DNA of 64,000 nucleotides from Fusobacterium perfoetens (GTDB lineage Bacteria; Fusobacteriota; Fusobacteriia; Fusobacteriales; Fusobacteriaceae): NCBI RefSeq assembly GCF_021531595.1, contig NZ_JADYUD010000006.1, positions 1 to 64,000 of the forward strand, read 5' to 3'. Shown piece by piece: positions 61,798 to 64,000 of this stretch (position 1 is its first letter; each line of letters starts with the position of its first letter). The notes under the pieces were generated by a model. It saw only the letters and a program-made list of their open reading frames with translations, ran no database searches and was not told where the DNA came from. The position numbers and the translations under genes were made by a program.

Positions 61798-62373
61798 ATG
61801 GAAAAGGTAATAGTTAGTCATAAAAGGACAAAAGTTGTTTATGATGAGGATAAAAAAATATATACTAAATATTTTTATCCAAAATTAAATAAAAGAATAA
61901 AATATTTTTTTAAATTTAGAAAATATCCAGGAGATAATTATAATTATATTACAAATGTTTTAAATACAGTAGGGATAAGGACAGCAGAAATTTTATTTTA
62001 TGATAAATATAGTGTTACTACAAGAGAAGTTAAGGGAAGAAGTCTTTTTGAAGAGTTAATGGATTCAAATAAAGCTGAAGGAAAAATACTGATAGAAAAG
62101 TATACAGAAATTGTTTCTAAAATAATAGGATTAGGAATTTATTTTGGGGATTTTAATTTTGGAAATTTTATAGTTTCAGAGAATGAAATCTATGTTATAG
62201 ATTTAGAAGATTATAGAAAGGATTTTTTTTCAAAATATAGAAAAAAATCTTTGATAAAAAGATTAAAACGCCAACTTTTTGAAAGAACAGAAATATTAGG
62301 TAGAATGTCAGAATTTTATGATGGAAAAGAAGTGTTTAAAAAAATAGAAGAGAATGTAAGAGGGAGTAATTAA
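61798..62373 (+). CDS. LPS core kinase-like protein (RfaY/WaaY-type)
   Basis: A 191-aa small protein kinase-fold enzyme. GDFNFGNFIVSENEIYVIDLEDYR near 119-142 holds the catalytic Asp-x-N and the metal Asp (DLED), as in LPS core heptose kinases. The N-lobe is short (YTKYFYPKLNKRIKYFFKFRKYPG). It would add phosphate to inner-core heptose on the cytoplasmic face; a Kdo-kinase role is possible. The neighbouring GT9 gene and gmhA support heptose. Ribosome site is weak (GATGGTGG). Confidence 0.7.
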   Translation: MEKVIVSHKRTKVVYDEDKKIYTKYFYPKLNKRIKYFFKFRKYPGDNYNYITNVLNTVGIRTAEILFYDKYSVTTREVKGRSLFEELMDSNKAEGKILIEKYTEIVSKIIGLGIYFGDFNFGNFIVSENEIYVIDLEDYRKDFFSKYRKKSLIKRLKRQLFERTEILGRMSEFYDGKEVFKKIEENVRGSN

Positions 62374-62383
62374 ACTCCCTCTT
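62358..62383. terminator. Bidirectional terminator spanning the LPS kinase stop codon
   Basis: AAGAGGGAGT (62358-62367) and ACTCCCTCTT (62374-62383) form a perfect 10-bp stem with a 6-base loop that contains the TAA stop (62371-62373). It lies between two convergent genes, 6 bases from the lipid-kinase stop. Confidence 0.8.
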
Positions 62384-62388
62384 AATAA

Positions 62389-63270
62389 TTATAGATAGCC
62401 TAAAATTTTTAAAGATTTTTTTTCACAAGTTATTTTTAAAGGAGAAACAGGACCAGGTTCTCCATCAATATCAGTTGTATAATTATTTTCAATGTTTATT
62501 TCTAATTTATCTGTTTTAAAATGTATAATTCCTTTTGGATATTCAAGATTTTTCTTTAAAATAAACTGTGAAACAAAAGTAAGCTTTTCTAAAATATTTT
62601 CTCCATCTACAATAATTACATCAAGCATACCGTCATCTACTAGAGAATCGTGAGCTATTTCAAATCCTCCTGCAGTTCTTCCATTGAAAACAAAGAAAAG
62701 TATGGAAGAACCAGAGAAATCTCCGTGTTCTGAAGTAACAGAAAGATTTAATTTTTTGAAATTAGGAAGTTCTTTTAATCCTGTAAAATAATAAGCAAGT
62801 TTACCAAAAGTATTTTTTTGGTTTGTTGGAGTTTTTTGCGAAACATCTGTAAAAAGTCCACAGCTGAAAATATTTATAAAATATTTATCATTTACTTTTC
62901 CTAAATCAATAAATTTTGGAGAGCTTTTTAAAATCATATCAACAGACTGTCTTATGCTATGAGGCATACCTATTACATGAGCGAAGTCATTAGCTGTTCC
63001 TGCTGGAAGAACAGCAACAGGAATATCAATATTTTTATTTTTTATTATATTGATAACTTGATTTACAGTACCATCTCCTCCAGATACAAGAATATGATCG
63101 TATGAATCATCAATATCTGTAAAAGCATTTTCTAAATTAATATTATAGCTTATACGGAAAGGAACGATTATAAAATTATGTCTTTGATAGGCATTTATAA
63201 TATAATCAAGATATTTTAAAATTTCCCGTTCTCCAGAAAAAGGATTATATATAAATTTTACTTTTTTCAT
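62389..63270 (-). CDS. Diacylglycerol/lipid kinase family protein (DgkB/YegS-like)
   Basis: A 293-aa cytoplasmic lipid kinase of the DAGK catalytic family. IYNPFSG near 6, VSGGDGTVNQVI near 60-71 (nucleotide-binding GGDGT) and LPAGTANDFAHVIG near 90 are diagnostic; the C-terminal half has GGFEIAHDSLVDDGMLDVIIVDG near 200. Likely recycles diacylglycerol to phosphatidic acid; other lipid substrates are possible. AAGGAG lies upstream of the ATG. Confidence 0.92.
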   Translation of the reverse strand: MKKVKFIYNPFSGEREILKYLDYIINAYQRHNFIIVPFRISYNINLENAFTDIDDSYDHILVSGGDGTVNQVINIIKNKNIDIPVAVLPAGTANDFAHVIGMPHSIRQSVDMILKSSPKFIDLGKVNDKYFINIFSCGLFTDVSQKTPTNQKNTFGKLAYYFTGLKELPNFKKLNLSVTSEHGDFSGSSILFFVFNGRTAGGFEIAHDSLVDDGMLDVIIVDGENILEKLTFVSQFILKKNLEYPKGIIHFKTDKLEINIENNYTTDIDGEPGPVSPLKITCEKKSLKILGYL

Positions 63271-63463
63271 AAAATTTCTCCTTATTATATAAATATGATT
63301 TATAAAAATAATATTAATTATAGCATAAATTAAATAAGAATTATGAAAAAAAGATAAAAAATAAATTACAAGAAAAATTTTAAAGAAAATTCTTAAGAAA
63401 AGTATTAAAAAAAAGATATATTTGTTATAATATTAAGAAGAAAAAAATTACAGGAGCAAATGA

Positions 63464-64000
63464 ATGATAAGGAAAATTAATAGAATATTTCAAGACTATA
63501 TGAGAGAAAAGCGTTTAAAGATAGGAAAGAATATTTGGGATAGAAAAAATAAAGAAAAAATTATAGAAGATAATAATTTTATAGAAGATAATAATATAAA
63601 ATCTATTCTTTTTTTAAGATACGATGGGAAAATAGGAGATATGGTAATAAATACTATAATGTTCCGTGAAATAAAAAAAAGTTATCCTGAAATAAAGATA
63701 GGTGTTGTCACAAGAGGGGGAGCTAAAGATATTATATCTAATAATAAAAATGTAGATAAAATATACGAATATAATAAAAAAACAAGTGAAGTAAAAAAAC
63801 TTGCTAGGGAAATAGCTTTAGAAAAATATGATTTATTAATAGACTTTTCTGAAATGTTAAGAGTAAATCAAATGATGTTTATAAATATGTGTAAAGCAAA
63901 AATAAATATAGGAATAAATAAAAAAGATTGGAATCTTTTTGAAGTCTCTTTAAAATCGATAGATTATCATTATCATATTTCAAATTTATATTTAGAAATT
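63464..64000 (+). CDS. Glycosyltransferase family 9 (heptosyltransferase-like), cut by window end
   Basis: The first 179 codons of an ORF still open at 64000. Start ATG 63464 follows CAGGAGC; an overlapping ATG at 63460 stops after six codons. After a basic N-terminal stretch of about 45 residues come IKSILFLRYDGKIGDMVINT near 45-64, YPEIKIGVVTRGGAKDII near 74, NVDKIYEYNK near 96 and YDLLIDFSEMLRVNQ near 120, the N-domain pattern of ADP-heptose:LPS heptosyltransferases. A TATAAT box is at 63425-63430. Confidence 0.82.
   Translation, partial: MIRKINRIFQDYMREKRLKIGKNIWDRKNKEKIIEDNNFIEDNNIKSILFLRYDGKIGDMVINTIMFREIKKSYPEIKIGVVTRGGAKDIISNNKNVDKIYEYNKKTSEVKKLAREIALEKYDLLIDFSEMLRVNQMMFINMCKAKINIGINKKDWNLFEVSLKSIDYHYHISNLYLEI

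Noticed and set aside
1-64000. CRISPR array, prophage, plasmid origin or toxin-antitoxin module
   Set aside because: No evenly spaced direct repeats, no phage structural genes and no paired toxin/antitoxin ORFs were seen. The recombinase, peptidase lipoprotein and MITE copies are isolated.

Overview
The window looks like a piece of chromosome from a Fusobacterium-type organism (phylum Fusobacteriota). The DNA is very AT-rich and uses AT-rich codons. The envelope genes are Gram-negative: a type V autotransporter with a fusobacterial-style N-terminus, a MipA/OmpV porin-like protein and LPS heptose genes. In contrast, the housekeeping clusters are ordered as in Firmicutes (rimP-nusA-ylxR/Q-infB-rbfA and tig-clpP-clpX-lon-engB-valS), and the regulatory RNAs include S-box (SAM-I) riboswitches. 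Species cannot be fixed by eye; the F. varium/ulcerans/mortiferum group is a reasonable guess.

Layout. 0-0.3 kb: 3' end of an rRNA operon (5S) plus tRNA-Asn. 0.4-4.3 kb: SEDS protein (ftsW/rodA), a DUF896 protein, asnS and an anchored esterase. 4.3-7.3 kb: an envelope operon (lipoprotein, glycosyltransferase-deacetylase fusion, OmpV) behind a promoter with a palindromic operator. 7.4-12.2 kb: a 1432-aa autotransporter with a structured 5' leader, bracketed by two near-identical hairpin repeats. 12.2-13.6 kb: metK with a SAM riboswitch. 13.7-20.1 kb: translation/RNA operon from rimP to recJ. 20.2-29.1 kb: protein-quality-control cluster tig to valS. 29.2-37.5 kb, reverse strand: brnQ, livJHMGF and uraA, each preceded by a promoter, a short ORF and an intrinsic terminator. 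37.7-40.7 kb, reverse: LysR regulator, gmhA, secreted nuclease, thiN. 40.9-45.5 kb: pepF, an AbgT transporter and a CvfB-like protein. 45.7-47.0 kb: a peptidase-like lipoprotein and an orphan serine recombinase with a short repeat relic between them. 47.2-51.7 kb: metF-metH with a second SAM riboswitch. 51.8-56.4 kb: MATE pump, surface-repeat protein, Cys-rich winged-helix protein and two TtcA-like proteins. 56.4-59.5 kb: feoA-feoA-feoB and a FeoB-associated Cys-rich peptide. 59.6-64 kb: gltS-murI, an LPS-kinase-like protein, a lipid kinase and the start of a family 9 glycosyltransferase, cut by the window end.

Functional themes are methionine/SAM supply (metK, metF, metH under S-boxes), branched-chain amino-acid uptake (brnQ, liv), ferrous iron uptake (feo), D-glutamate supply (gltS-murI) and LPS heptose core (gmhA, kinase, GT9). 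The most novel material is regulatory. Two BCAA-rich leader peptides share an apparent antiterminator design. A uracil-permease leader has a mini-ORF ending just before its terminator. The autotransporter leader has a 12-bp terminator stem with a mutually exclusive alternative pairing. A 200-bp inverted-repeat (MITE-like) family is present as two full copies and one 44-bp deletion derivative. All RNA pairings were read by eye and not folded by software.
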